DNA from: an uncultured Lachnospiraceae bacterium
Lineage (GTDB): Bacteria; Bacillota; Clostridia; Lachnospirales; Lachnospiraceae
Direction: 5' to 3'
Length of the DNA: 64,000 nucleotides
Assembly (NCBI GenBank): GCA_947566645.1
Contig: CANOKL010000004.1
Location: 96,667-160,666 of the forward strand
This document shows, piece after piece, positions 26,905-35,637 of this stretch. A program made the position numbers and the translations under genes. The notes under the pieces are model-generated. The model did not search any database. It had not been told where the DNA came from and saw only the letters and a program-made list of their open reading frames with translations. Numbering within the stretch: position 1 is the stretch's first letter; every line of letters begins with the position of its first letter.

Positions 26905-27645
26905 ATGAAAAATATGCACAAATTAGCAGCAGTAGCCCAGATTAAATGGCTCTGCATCAGCAGGAATACAATGATTATGATGGGACCGGTTATGGTGATT
27001 GCCATGGTGGAGGGATGTAAGATTCTTTATGGGAGTAAGTCAGGCGGCGGGCTTGCGCCTTACCTTACCGGGTTCCTTCTGAATCTGGGGCTCTCCATGA
27101 ATATCTGCTGCGAAGGCTTTGTTATGGTAGGAACCACCATTGCAGAGGAGAAGGAAAAGCATACACTGCGGGTTCTCATGACATCCTCTGTTACCGGGGT
27201 GCAGTACTTTATCGGGACTATTATATTTCCATTTCTCATGCTGATGGCGGTAAATTATATTGTACTTCTTATCATCGGGATTCCTTTTGAAATGATACCT
27301 GCACTTCCCTTTTTCCTTGTGAGTGTTACAGCTTCTCTTACAAGCTGCGTGCTTGGGATGATTGTAGGAATCTGTGCGAAGGATCAGATGAATGCAAGTC
27401 TGATTGTCACTCCTTTTATGATGATTTTTATGCTGGTTCCTGTGTTTGGAAATCTGTCAGAGGGGCTTCATAAGATTTCGGGATTTCTTTTTACCGGAGT
27501 TATGGCAGGGATGACGGAGTGCCTTGCGAACGGGGAAAAATATGTGATGACATCCATGGATGCAGCAGTGCTTTTTGGTGAGCTGATCATCAGTATTCTT
27601 GTATTTCTTGTACTTTATAAAAGGAATGGCTATGAGAAGGATTAA
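26905..27645 (+). CDS. ABC-2 type transporter permease
   Basis: 246 residues with six hydrophobic segments, matching ABC-2 permeases. EEKEKHTLRVLMTSSV is the coupling-loop region typical of this class. AGGGAG precedes the ATG, 24 bases after the ATPase stop. With one permease it would work as a homodimer with two ATPases. Substrate unknown; location after a LytTR system hints at export of a peptide or drug. Confidence 0.88.
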   Translation: MKNMHKLAAVAQIKWLCISRNTMIMMGPVMVIAMVEGCKILYGSKSGGGLAPYLTGFLLNLGLSMNICCEGFVMVGTTIAEEKEKHTLRVLMTSSVTGVQYFIGTIIFPFLMLMAVNYIVLLIIGIPFEMIPALPFFLVSVTASLTSCVLGMIVGICAKDQMNASLIVTPFMMIFMLVPVFGNLSEGLHKISGFLFTGVMAGMTECLANGEKYVMTSMDAAVLFGELIISILVFLVLYKRNGYEKD

Positions 27646-27735
27646 GTGAAAATTAATAGACTACGGATCATGGGATAAAAGCTATCATTTTTCCTTTGTC
27701 TTTCTTTAAATACTTATCAAATATTTAAGAAATGC

Positions 27736-27789
27736 CGATATTATAATGTTAGGGTTAAAAGGTATTTTGACCCTGACATTATAATATCG
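27736..27789. repeat. 54-base near-perfect palindrome
   Basis: Arms CGATATTATAATGTTAGGGT and its complement on the other side pair over about 25 bases with two mismatches around a short AT-rich centre. It lies alone in the gap between the ABC permease and the chemotaxis receptor. It could act as a terminator in both directions, although no separate T-run follows, or be a dispersed palindromic element. Confidence 0.8.
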
Positions 27790-27815
27790 TATTTGAATAA
27801 AAGGAGATCAGGGAT

Positions 27816-29510
27816 ATGATAAACTTCATACGGAATTTAAGAATCAGATTAAAACTCTACATTCTTATAGGTGTTGCGCTGGCTGGCATGCTCATGATTG
27901 GGGGAATGTCATTTCTTTTAATGGGAAGGTTAAATGAAAAGACAGACGATATATCAACAAGCTGGCTTCCCAGTGTAGATACTGGCAGAGACATGTCCGC
28001 TACGCTGTCCAATGTCCGTCTCAATGAGCTTGGATATCTCACAGCTGTTTCTGACGAGGTTGCCAAGTCCAGTCTTCAGTATATTGAGAAAGAGAAAAGT
28101 GAGATGGACAGGCTTCTGACGAAATATGAGAGCCTGATTGATGCGGAAGAAAAGGGTTTTTATGATGATGCCATGGAGATCTGGGCAAAGTACCGGCAGG
28201 CAGATGAGAAGCTGGTTTCCCTGGCAAAGCAGGGAAAGGCAGAGGAAGCCCGCGGGATTCTGGAGGGTGAGTGTGTAGAACTCTATAACTCCTTAAATCG
28301 TGCATTTGATGAGATCATTACATATAACACGGAGGGCAGCACCAGGGAGACTGCTGAAAGCGCTTCTCTTTACCAGAAGGCAACGATTATTCTGGGAGCA
28401 ATTATTCTTGGAATTATTCTGATCGGCGTTTTTTTCTCTTTCGTGATCATACGTCTGATTAAGATGCCTATATCCGAGATTGAGAATGCAGCCATAAAGA
28501 TGGCAGAGGGAGATCTGGATATTGAGATTTCCTATACCTCAAAGGATGAGCTGGGCGTTCTTTCCGACCAGATGCGCAGGCTGGTCAGAAAGCTTCAGGT
28601 TATTATTGATGATGAAAATAAATTCCTTGCCAGAATGGCTTCCGGGGATTTTACGGTAGATTCTGTCTGCGAGGATGAGTATACAGGAGGTTTCCAGCCT
28701 TTGCTGATTTCGTTCCGTACCATTGCGGGAAAGCTTAATGAAACGCTGCTTCAGATCAGTAACAGTTCCGCACAGGTTGCAAACAGCTCCGATCATGTAT
28801 CAAGCGGCGCACAGGCTCTTTCCCAGGGCGCCACCGAACAGGCCAGCTCAGTGGAGGAGCTTGCTGCCACAATTAACGAGATTTCTGAAAAGATTAAGCA
28901 GAATGCAGAGAACGCACAGCAGGCAAACACGATGGCAGGCACAGTCAGCGCTGAGATGAATACAAGTAATGAAAAGATGCAGCAAATGATACAGGCCATG
29001 AACGAGATCAGCAGCAGTTCCAATGAGATAGGGAAGATCATCAAAACGATTGAGGACATTGCATTCCAGACGAATATTCTGGCTCTTAATGCGGCTGTGG
29101 AGGCTGCGCGGGCGGGAGAGGCTGGAAAAGGCTTCGCGGTCGTGGCCGATGAAGTCCGCAACCTGGCAAGTAAAAGCGCAGAGGCGTCCAAGAGTACTTC
29201 CGCCCTGATAGAGAATTCTCTGAAAGCAGTAGAGGGCGGAACCCGGATTGCAGATGAGACCGCACAGTCCCTGCTCCAGGCTGTAGGCGGAGTCAGCGAG
29301 ATGACTGGTATTATCAGTCAGATTTCAGAGGCCAGCAGTAATCAGGCATCCGCGGCTTCCCAGATTACGATGGGGATTGACCAGATCTCCAGCGTTGTCC
29401 AGACAAATTCGGCGACGGCACAGGAAAGCGCGGCTGCAAGTGAGGAATTGTCTAGCCAGTCACAGCTTATGAAGAATCTGGTAGGAAAATTCAGGCTAAA
29501 ACATTTATAA
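27816..29510 (+). CDS. Methyl-accepting chemotaxis protein
   Basis: 564 residues. Transmembrane helix 1 (about 13-37), a helical outer sensor (about 40-185, four-helix-bundle type), helix 2 (about 190-212), HAMP (about 213-265) and a long signalling domain. The highly conserved hairpin tip [20 protein letters not shown] is present, as are flanking methylation helices rich in Glu and Gln. It signals to CheA/CheW. No other chemotaxis gene lies in the window; ligand unknown. Confidence 0.95.
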   Translation: MINFIRNLRIRLKLYILIGVALAGMLMIGGMSFLLMGRLNEKTDDISTSWLPSVDTGRDMSATLSNVRLNELGYLTAVSDEVAKSSLQYIEKEKSEMDRLLTKYESLIDAEEKGFYDDAMEIWAKYRQADEKLVSLAKQGKAEEARGILEGECVELYNSLNRAFDEIITYNTEGSTRETAESASLYQKATIILGAIILGIILIGVFFSFVIIRLIKMPISEIENAAIKMAEGDLDIEISYTSKDELGVLSDQMRRLVRKLQVIIDDENKFLARMASGDFTVDSVCEDEYTGGFQPLLISFRTIAGKLNETLLQISNSSAQVANSSDHVSSGAQALSQGATEQASSVEELAATINEISEKIKQNAENAQQANTMAGTVSAEMNTSNEKMQQMIQAMNEISSSSNEIGKIIKTIEDIAFQTNILALNAAVEAARAGEAGKGFAVVADEVRNLASKSAEASKSTSALIENSLKAVEGGTRIADETAQSLLQAVGGVSEMTGIISQISEASSNQASAASQITMGIDQISSVVQTNSATAQESAAASEELSSQSQLMKNLVGKFRLKHL

Positions 29511-29533
29511 ACATGACATACAGATGTCATGTT
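29510..29533 (+). terminator. Hairpin after chemotaxis gene
   Basis: AACATGACAT and ATGTCATGTT pair perfectly around a 4-base loop, followed by CTTCCTGTT. Weak T-run. An extended -10 (TGTTATAAT) lies just downstream and may drive the next gene. Confidence 0.55.
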
Positions 29534-29591
29534 CTTCCTGTTATAATGAGACCGTAAAATACAAGTTGTATAAGAAAGGATGGTCTTATTT

Positions 29592-30062
29592 ATGAATTAT
29601 GAAATTGTAACGCTGGAAGAGAAAATTGCCGTGGGGCTGTCAGCCCGGACAAACAATCTGTCTCCTGATATGGGAAATGTGATTGGCGGATTGTGGAACC
29701 AATTCTATAACGAGGGCGTATATGCCTCCATTCCTGATAAGGCAAATGAAAAGGCTCTGGGGATTTATACAGATTATGCCGGGGATGAAAGGGCGGATTA
29801 TACGGTGGTTGTCGCCTGTGAGACAGGCAGTGTACCGAAAGAGGAGAGGTATCATGTCTGCCGGATTCCTGCAGGTCGTTATGCAAAATTTGTCATTCAC
29901 GGCGATATGGTACAGGCAGTTGCAGCTGCATGGCAGGAGATCTGGAGAATGGACCTTCCCCGGAGCTTCCGGTATGATTTTGAGGAATATCAGGATGACG
30001 GGATGGAGCATGCGGAAATTCACATTTACGTGGGATTAAAGGAGGAACAGGATGGCATTTGA
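29592..30062 (+). CDS. GyrI-like / effector-binding domain protein
   Basis: About 156 residues, stand-alone AraC effector-binding (GyrI-like) domain. Recognisable segments are MNYEIVTLEEK, YTVVVACE and VPKEERYHVCRIPAGRYAKFV, then LPRSFRYDFEEY and AEIHIYVGL at the end. Such domains bind small hydrophobic or cationic molecules. The ATG at 29592 begins where the fold begins; an ATG at 29580 is possible. Overlaps the next, related gene by 11 bases. Confidence 0.82.
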   Translation: MNYEIVTLEEKIAVGLSARTNNLSPDMGNVIGGLWNQFYNEGVYASIPDKANEKALGIYTDYAGDERADYTVVVACETGSVPKEERYHVCRIPAGRYAKFVIHGDMVQAVAAAWQEIWRMDLPRSFRYDFEEYQDDGMEHAEIHIYVGLKEEQDGI

Positions 30063-30684
30063 TTACAAAAAGGAATACAGGGAATTTTATATGCCAGGGA
30101 ACACACCGGAACTAATCAGAGTCCCGCCTATGAATTTTATTGCTGTCCGTGGGAAAGGAAATCCGAATGAAGAGGGCGGTGCGTACAAGCAGTCCATCGG
30201 ACTGCTTTACGGAATCGCATTTACGATTAAGATGAGCAAGAAGACTTCCCATCAGATGGAGGGATATTTTGATTATGTAGTGCCGCCTTTAGAAGGGCTC
30301 TGGCGGCAGACTGGGGGAGGAGCGATCGACTATTCCAGGAAGGAGGACTTCCAGTGGGTTTCCATGATACGGCTGCCGGAGTTCGTGACAGAGAAGGAAT
30401 TCAGATGGGCGGTTGCAGAAGCAGAGGAAAAGAAAAAAAGTGACTTTTCAAAGGTGGAATTTCTGACCTATGACGAAGGCCTGTGCATACAGTGTATGCA
30501 TATAGGCCCTTATGATCAGGAACCGGCAACCATAGCAGTTATGGATACATTTGCAGAAGAAAACGGATATGTGAATGATATTGACGGCTCCCGTTTCCAT
30601 CATGAAATCTATCTGAGCGATGTGCGAAGATGCAGACCGGAGCGTCTGAAAACGGTGATACGGCATCCGGTTATAAAAATCTGA
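30052..30684 (+). CDS. GyrI-like domain protein (small-molecule binding)
   Basis: 210 residues, of the GyrI-like family with AVRGKGNPN, FDYVVPPLEGLW and CMHIGPYDQEPATI. It overlaps the preceding GyrI-like gene by 11 bases, with AGGAGGA upstream. The two are only distantly similar, so they are neighbours of the same fold class and not a recent duplication. Function not known; drug binding is a family-based inference. Confidence 0.85.
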   Translation: MAFDYKKEYREFYMPGNTPELIRVPPMNFIAVRGKGNPNEEGGAYKQSIGLLYGIAFTIKMSKKTSHQMEGYFDYVVPPLEGLWRQTGGGAIDYSRKEDFQWVSMIRLPEFVTEKEFRWAVAEAEEKKKSDFSKVEFLTYDEGLCIQCMHIGPYDQEPATIAVMDTFAEENGYVNDIDGSRFHHEIYLSDVRRCRPERLKTVIRHPVIKI

Positions 30685-30763
30685 CTGCACGGTATTACTC
30701 ATTCACTTCAACAGTAACCATAATCTCTGTTGCGCTTCCGCCGGGAAGTTAGGAGGGAATTGT

Positions 30764-31600
30764 ATGGAACGTAAAAAACTGGAGCTTCTGATTCAGAGGA
30801 TTTTTCGTGAGACAGAGGGAAACCAGGTTATTCTGGAAAAAGAGGACGGAACATCAAAAAAGCTGCAGATGTTTGAAGAACCGCTTGTTGGGATCCAGGA
30901 TGCAGACGACCCGCTGTTTTCAGATTTAAAAAGGCCGGAAGCAGCAGGCTCCTGGCACTGTTCTCCTAAGGAGTGGCTTTCTGATGCCGTGACGGTAATC
31001 TCATTATTTTTCCCAATCAGCGAGGAGGCGAAGAAGAGTAACCGGACGGAACCGGAAACGCCATCACTTGAATGGCTTTACTGCAGGATAGAGGGAAATG
31101 AATTTTTGCGCGCTTTTATTGCAAATTTACGGGACTGTCTGACTGGAGAGGGATATCCCTCCTGCGTCCCGGCGCTTGATGAGCGTTTTAGGACATTTAT
31201 GAATCAGAAGCCGGATTCCGGCGCCGGGATGCCGGTGTATGGAAGCATGTGGTCAGAGCGGCATGTGGCTTATGTGTGCGGGCTTGGTACATTTGGCCTG
31301 TCAAAAGGGATCATTACCCGCAAGGGTATGGCAGGACGCTTCTGCAGTCTTGTTACAACGCTTCACACAGAGACGGATATACGGCCATACACGGGGCTGT
31401 ATGATTACTGCATCCGATGTGGAAAATGTATTGAGCGCTGTCCTGTACATGCAATTTCAGAGGAGGGAAAGGAGCATGCGCCCTGCCATAACTGGCTTCT
31501 GCATGTAAAAGACCAGTATGCACCCCGCCTTGGCTGTGGAAAATGCCAGACTGCAGTGCCCTGTGAAAGTAAAATTCCATTAGGAGGATATGGAAAATGA
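30764..31600 (+). CDS. 4Fe-4S ferredoxin-type protein, QueG-like
   Basis: 278 residues. The N-terminal part resembles the cobalamin-binding region of epoxyqueuosine reductases (YGSMWSERHVAYVCGLGTFG, GRFCSLVTT). The C-terminal part has one full cluster motif, CIRCGKCIERCP, and further cysteines in CHNW, CGKCQTAVPCES that can hold a second. It is shorter than QueG, and lacks its HEAT-like tail. It overlaps the WYL regulator by 4 bases. Likely an electron-transfer reductase, substrate unknown. Confidence 0.8.
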   Translation: MERKKLELLIQRIFRETEGNQVILEKEDGTSKKLQMFEEPLVGIQDADDPLFSDLKRPEAAGSWHCSPKEWLSDAVTVISLFFPISEEAKKSNRTEPETPSLEWLYCRIEGNEFLRAFIANLRDCLTGEGYPSCVPALDERFRTFMNQKPDSGAGMPVYGSMWSERHVAYVCGLGTFGLSKGIITRKGMAGRFCSLVTTLHTETDIRPYTGLYDYCIRCGKCIERCPVHAISEEGKEHAPCHNWLLHVKDQYAPRLGCGKCQTAVPCESKIPLGGYGK

Positions 31601-32499
31601 AGCTTGACCGGATGATTGGTATTCTATCAGTTCTTCTGCAGCAGGAAAAGGTGACAGCGCCATTTCTTGCAGAAAAATTCGAGGTTTCCAGGCGTACCAT
31701 TAACCGGGATATTGAGACATTATGTATGGCGGGGATTCCACTGGTGACAGAGCCGGGGCGCGGAGGCGGTATTTCGATTATGGACGGATATAAGATAGAC
31801 CGGACCCTTCTGTCCACATCAGATATGCAGGCAATCCTTGCAGGGTTAAGGAGCCTGGACAGCATCAGCGGGACGAACCGCTATGCCCTGCTGATGGAGA
31901 AGCTGTCGCCGGGAGCATCAAGCCTGCTTGCAGGAGATACGCATATATTAATTGATCTGTCTTCATGGTACAAGGATACCCTTTCTCCGAAAATCGATCT
32001 TCTGCACAGTGCAATCCTTTCGGAAAACAGGGTTTCCTTTACTTATTTTGCGCCGAAGGGGGAATCCAAGAGGATCATAGAGCCTTATGATCTGATTTTC
32101 CGGTGGTCAAGCTGGTATGTGTGGGGATGGTGCGAAAGCCGGAAGGATTTCCGGCTTTTTAAGCTGGGGCGGATGACAGAACTTAGACGGGAAGATACTT
32201 TTGAAAAACGTTCTGCCCCGGTTCCGGATTTGTCACAAGAGAGAATATTTCCTTATGCCCACTGCGTAAAGGCAATTATTCAGCCGGAATATAAGTGGCG
32301 GCTGGTGGAGGAATTCGGCCCTGAGAGCTTTACCGAGAGGCAGGACGGAACTTTGCTATTTTCTTTTGATTTTACTGACAGACAGAGCATTGTGGGATGG
32401 GTGGCTTCCTTCGGAGACGGAGCCGAGCTTCTGGAGCCGGAGGAAATCAGGAAAGATATACTGGCATTCGCGGAAGGAATCAGGAAAAATTATTTATAA
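31597..32499 (+). CDS. DeoR-type HTH regulator with WYL domain
   Basis: 300 residues. An N-terminal helix-turn-helix (about 5-60, with VTAPFLAEKFEVSRRTINRD) is followed by a WYL domain (about 140-300) containing IEPYDLIFRWSSWYVWGWCE. YafY-like architecture; WYL domains bind nucleic acid or small ligands. ATGA overlap with the reductase gene points to a two-gene unit, perhaps self-regulated. Confidence 0.9.
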   Translation: MKLDRMIGILSVLLQQEKVTAPFLAEKFEVSRRTINRDIETLCMAGIPLVTEPGRGGGISIMDGYKIDRTLLSTSDMQAILAGLRSLDSISGTNRYALLMEKLSPGASSLLAGDTHILIDLSSWYKDTLSPKIDLLHSAILSENRVSFTYFAPKGESKRIIEPYDLIFRWSSWYVWGWCESRKDFRLFKLGRMTELRREDTFEKRSAPVPDLSQERIFPYAHCVKAIIQPEYKWRLVEEFGPESFTERQDGTLLFSFDFTDRQSIVGWVASFGDGAELLEPEEIRKDILAFAEGIRKNYL

Positions 32500-32596
32500 T
32501 AGCAGCTGCGAAATCCGGCTATACTTTTTCAACGGGATAGCGTATAATGAAGCCAGAAACAAATCGGGATTGCAGGGAGAAAGGGGAGATGATTAA

Positions 32597-34189
32597 GTGG
32601 GCAAAAGCTTTAATGTGACAGGATTATGTGTACCGTCAAAGCACTATATGGTGAATCTTGAAAGCCGGATTAAGCAGATCCGGGAGATGATCGATGCCGG
32701 TGATTATTTTGTTATAAACCGTGCAAGGCAGTATGGGAAAACAACAACTCTTGCCGCACTGGCAAGGGAGCTGGCCGGCGATTATTTTGTAATCAGTCTG
32801 GATTTTCAAGCGCTTGGAAGCGCCTCCTTTCAGGATGAGAACACATTTTCCCTTGCATTTCTACAGATTTTTTTAAGAGAGATGAAAAGAATAAGGATGA
32901 CTGAAATATCAGGAATAGATGAGAAGACTGCAGGAATTAAGGAGACACTCAGCAAGAGAAAGAAAAGCTTTGATCTGCTGTCATTATTTGAATATCTGCT
33001 TGGTGTCTGTGAAGATTCTCCCAAACCTGTTGTTCTTATGATCGATGAAATAGACAGTGCTTCTAATAATCAGGTATTCCTGGATTTTCTTGCACAGCTT
33101 CGCAGCTATTATCTGGAAAGAGATATAAAGGGGGCTCCTGCATTCCAGTCTGTAATACTTGCAGGTGTATATGACATCAGAAATCTGAAAAGGAAGATTC
33201 GCTCTGATGAGGAGCATAAGGTAAACAGTCCGTGGAATATTGCAGCTGATTTTGATATTGCTATGGAGCTTGGAGAAGACGGTATTGAGAACATGCTGAA
33301 GGAATATGACGGGGAACGCCATATCCATATGAATGCAGGAGAAATAGCAGGCCTTCTTTACCGTTATACCTCAGGCTATCCTTACCTGGTATCCAAATTG
33401 TGTAAATTGATGGATGAAAAAGTGTGCAGAGAGGGAGGTTCATGGTCAAAGGATAGTTTTCTTGAGGCTCTTCGCATGCTTCTTTCTGAAAATAATACAT
33501 TGTTTGATTCTTTGATCGGGAAACTGGCAGATTATCCGGAACTAAACCATATGCTTGAAGAGCTTTTGTTTCGGGGAAAAGAGATTACCTATACACCGAC
33601 AAACCAGCCAATCAGCCTTGCGCTTATGTTCGGAATTGTAAAAAATGAAAGCGGAAAGGTTATACCGGCAAACCGTATTTTTGACACATTGTTATATAAT
33701 CATTTCCTTTCAGCAGAAGAGGGGTATTCGGCGGATATTTACAAAGCTTCGCTTCAGGATAAAAATCAGTTTGTTGCGGGCGGCCATCTGAATATGAGAA
33801 GAGTACTGGAAAAATTTGTGGTGCATTTTCATGAGCTTTATGGAAATCGAAGAGAAAGCTTTGTGGAGGAAGAAGGGCGGAGATATTTCCTTCTTTATCT
33901 GCGTCCAATTATTAATGGTGTGGGCAATTATTATATTGAAGCACACACGCGAAGTATGGGAAGGACAGATATTATTATAGATTACAGGGGAGAACAATTT
34001 GTTGTTGAAGTAAAAATCTGGCGGGGAAATGAATATAATTCCCGAGGAGAGAATCAACTGGCAGGATATCTGAAAGACTACTGTTTAAATACGGGGTATA
34101 TGCTTAGCTTTAACTTCAATCAAAAAAAGCAGCCGGGAGTCCGTAAACTAATTGCAGCTGGAAAGACTATTATTGAGGCGGTGGTGTAG
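32597..34189 (+). CDS. AAA-ATPase-like protein with C-terminal PD-(D/E)XK domain
   Basis: 530 residues from a GTG start with AAAGGGGAG upstream. The P-loop is the variant NRARQYGKTTTL near residues 38-49, as in AAA-like families with no first Gly. Walker B is VVLMIDEID. A winged-helix-like middle follows. The C-terminus has GRTDIIIDYRGEQFVVEVK, a PD-(D/E)XK nuclease core (Asp and ExK). Such proteins are frequent, often multi-copy, in Clostridia and Bacteroidetes. Function unknown; a role in mobile-element or defence biology has been suggested for the class. Base composition starts to become more AT-rich here. Confidence 0.82.
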   Translation: MGKSFNVTGLCVPSKHYMVNLESRIKQIREMIDAGDYFVINRARQYGKTTTLAALARELAGDYFVISLDFQALGSASFQDENTFSLAFLQIFLREMKRIRMTEISGIDEKTAGIKETLSKRKKSFDLLSLFEYLLGVCEDSPKPVVLMIDEIDSASNNQVFLDFLAQLRSYYLERDIKGAPAFQSVILAGVYDIRNLKRKIRSDEEHKVNSPWNIAADFDIAMELGEDGIENMLKEYDGERHIHMNAGEIAGLLYRYTSGYPYLVSKLCKLMDEKVCREGGSWSKDSFLEALRMLLSENNTLFDSLIGKLADYPELNHMLEELLFRGKEITYTPTNQPISLALMFGIVKNESGKVIPANRIFDTLLYNHFLSAEEGYSADIYKASLQDKNQFVAGGHLNMRRVLEKFVVHFHELYGNRRESFVEEEGRRYFLLYLRPIINGVGNYYIEAHTRSMGRTDIIIDYRGEQFVVEVKIWRGNEYNSRGENQLAGYLKDYCLNTGYMLSFNFNQKKQPGVRKLIAAGKTIIEAVV

Positions 34190-34333
34190 AAAAATGGACA
34201 GAAAATCATCAACCCTGCAGCTATACTTAGATGTCAACTGATTTTCAACAAATTTCGGTATTTAATATACTTTCCTTAATTAGCGACAGATAATAAGACC
34301 AGATTAAAAATATTATGTTATAAAGTTTCCATG

Positions 34334-34362
34334 TTGCAAATTTAGGATAACTATGTTATAGT
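34334..34362 (+). promoter_or_regulatory. Sigma-A type promoter
   Basis: TTGCAA (34334-34339), 17-base spacer, TATAGT (34357-34362). Transcription would start near 34369 and run into the attenuator-like hairpin. Confidence 0.65.
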
Positions 34363-34414
34363 AGCATCACAAGTATATATGTTTGCTCGCCTTTCCCCCG
34401 GGACAGGCAATATG

Positions 34415-34480
34415 GGCATTGAAATTTATCCTCGTTAGGGCTGCTTTTGCGGAGAGGTAAATTTCAATGCCTTTTATTTT
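34415..34480 (+). terminator. Terminator/attenuator in leader of transporter gene
   Basis: GGCATTGAAATTTATCCTC (34415-34433) pairs with the GAGAGGTAAATTTCAATGCC region (to 34471), then TTTTATTTTT. It lies between a promoter and a short upstream ORF, which is the arrangement of transcription attenuators in front of resistance or transporter genes. No known riboswitch consensus was recognised. Confidence 0.7.
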
Positions 34481-34499
34481 TGTTTAAGAAGGAAAGAAC

Positions 34500-34592
34500 A
34501 TGTATTATTTCAAAATGTATCAAACACTGCCAGAAGTTTTACAAGGACATTGTCCGCACATTTGGATGAATAAAGAAGTGGAGGGTATTTGA
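34500..34592 (+). CDS. Upstream peptide ORF, 30 codons
   Basis: ATG at 34500 with AAGGAAAG upstream; 30 residues beginning MYYFKMYQTLPEV and ending NKEVEGI. Its stop is directly next to the ATG of the transporter gene at 34593. The position suggests translational coupling or a leader peptide. It could also be a decayed gene fragment, since its sequence resembles no known leader. Confidence 0.45.
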   Translation: MYYFKMYQTLPEVLQGHCPHIWMNKEVEGI

Positions 34593-34994
34593 ATGTGGCA
34601 CTTGAATTTTTCGTATTTTGCACCGCTATTTCTGGTGATTGCTGCAAATTCAATCTACCATGTAACAAGTAAAAATACAGCAAGCGATACGAACCCATTT
34701 TTAGGTTTGATTGCCACTTACAGTATTGCGCTTATATTAAGCATTGCGCTATTTCTTATGACCAAGACCAACAATATTTCATATGAAATTAGCAAAATCA
34801 AAGCTACTAACTTTTGGCTTGGGCTTGCAGTCCTCAGTGTAGAAAGTGGGTGGATTATGATGTACCGTAAAGGCTGGGAAATCAACAAAGCATCAATCAT
34901 TGCAATCTGCCTGATTGATTTGAATTATGAACCATTTGCAGACGGCAGGCAAATATTATATAATCAATGTATTAATTGGAATTCCAAAAGGTAA
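34593..34994 (+). pseudogene. Truncated EamA/DMT-type small transporter
   Basis: 133 residues. The first about 105 residues look like an intact small EamA-like protein: helix 1 YFAPLFLVIAANSIYHV, helix 2 PFLGLIATYSIALILSIAL and helix 3 FWLGLAVLSVESGWIMMY. After KASIIAICLI the expected fourth and fifth helices are replaced by a polar tail (NYEPFADGRQILYNQC). This points to a deletion or frameshift. Without the last helices it is probably not a functional transporter. Base composition is more AT-rich than in flanking operons. Confidence 0.6.
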
Positions 34995-35035
34995 AGTATT
35001 AAGAAGCAACATGCTCTAAAGCAGAGGAGGATAAG

Positions 35036-35509
35036 ATGCCGTACACATTTCAATCAGTGAAAAACATGGAAAAATTAACAGATAGCAGTAAACTATGTAA
35101 TTTTATTGAGGGCTTTTCAGATTATGGGAATCAGTTTTCTCTCATATGCGGTAAAATCAAAGCGTTATTTGGTCAACCAATCTATAAGACAGAAAATCTG
35201 GAGAATCTTTTTTCATACTGCATCCTGGTGACATTGGAAGAAGCGGAAGAAGTTTACTTAAATATTTACTGTGCAGGCTCAGGCCCCGCAGTTGGCGGTA
35301 GGTCGGATGAAAAATCCAGAAAGGCAGCAAAGGCATTAGTAGATTACGTCCGGAATGCAGAACCTGTTAACTACGCATATAAAGCTTACTACTTAGACGG
35401 ACCTATTGCTCTTGAATTCGGGATCAGAGATGGTGTTCCTTATTATAACGAAACAGAGTTAAGGCTTTCGGAGAAAGAATTTAGAGAGTTGTATGCACGT
35501 TTATTCTAA
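35036..35509 (+). CDS. Hypothetical protein, 157 aa
   Basis: No family recognised. Soluble, mildly acidic protein with strong AGAGGAGGATAAG ribosome site. Notable segments are LFSYCILVTLEEAEEVYLNIYCAGSGP and VPYYNETELRLSEKEF. It follows the truncated transporter in the AT-rich patch and probably arrived with it. The compact alpha/beta pattern could suit an immunity or small binding protein, but nothing proves this. Confidence 0.6.
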   Translation: MPYTFQSVKNMEKLTDSSKLCNFIEGFSDYGNQFSLICGKIKALFGQPIYKTENLENLFSYCILVTLEEAEEVYLNIYCAGSGPAVGGRSDEKSRKAAKALVDYVRNAEPVNYAYKAYYLDGPIALEFGIRDGVPYYNETELRLSEKEFRELYARLF

Positions 35510-35553
35510 AATCGAACAGTATATAAGAAAAGTGATTCTGGAATCTGATCTAC

Positions 35554-35582
35554 TTGAAGTTCTTCCTTAAAATGTATATAAT
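35554..35582 (+). promoter_or_regulatory. Promoter of the radical SAM pair operon
   Basis: TTGAAG (35554-35559), 17-base spacer and TATAAT (35577-35582), about 55 bases before the start codon. Confidence 0.75.
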
Positions 35583-35637
35583 ATTAACAATTGGTTTTTA
35601 ATAAATACCGCTTGTAAAAAAATTTGAAAGGAAACCT

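Larger units (their letters stand above)
34190..34499 (+). other. AT-rich intergenic region with promoter and attenuator
   Basis: 310 bases without a standard gene. A weak inverted repeat (GAAAATCA, TGATTTTC at 34201-34248) follows the ATPase gene. Then comes a sigma-A-type promoter (34334-34362), a short GC hairpin (GCCT...AGGC near 34389-34408) and a large terminator-like hairpin (34415-34480). The stretch reads as an untranslated regulatory leader for the transporter remnant downstream. Confidence 0.6.
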
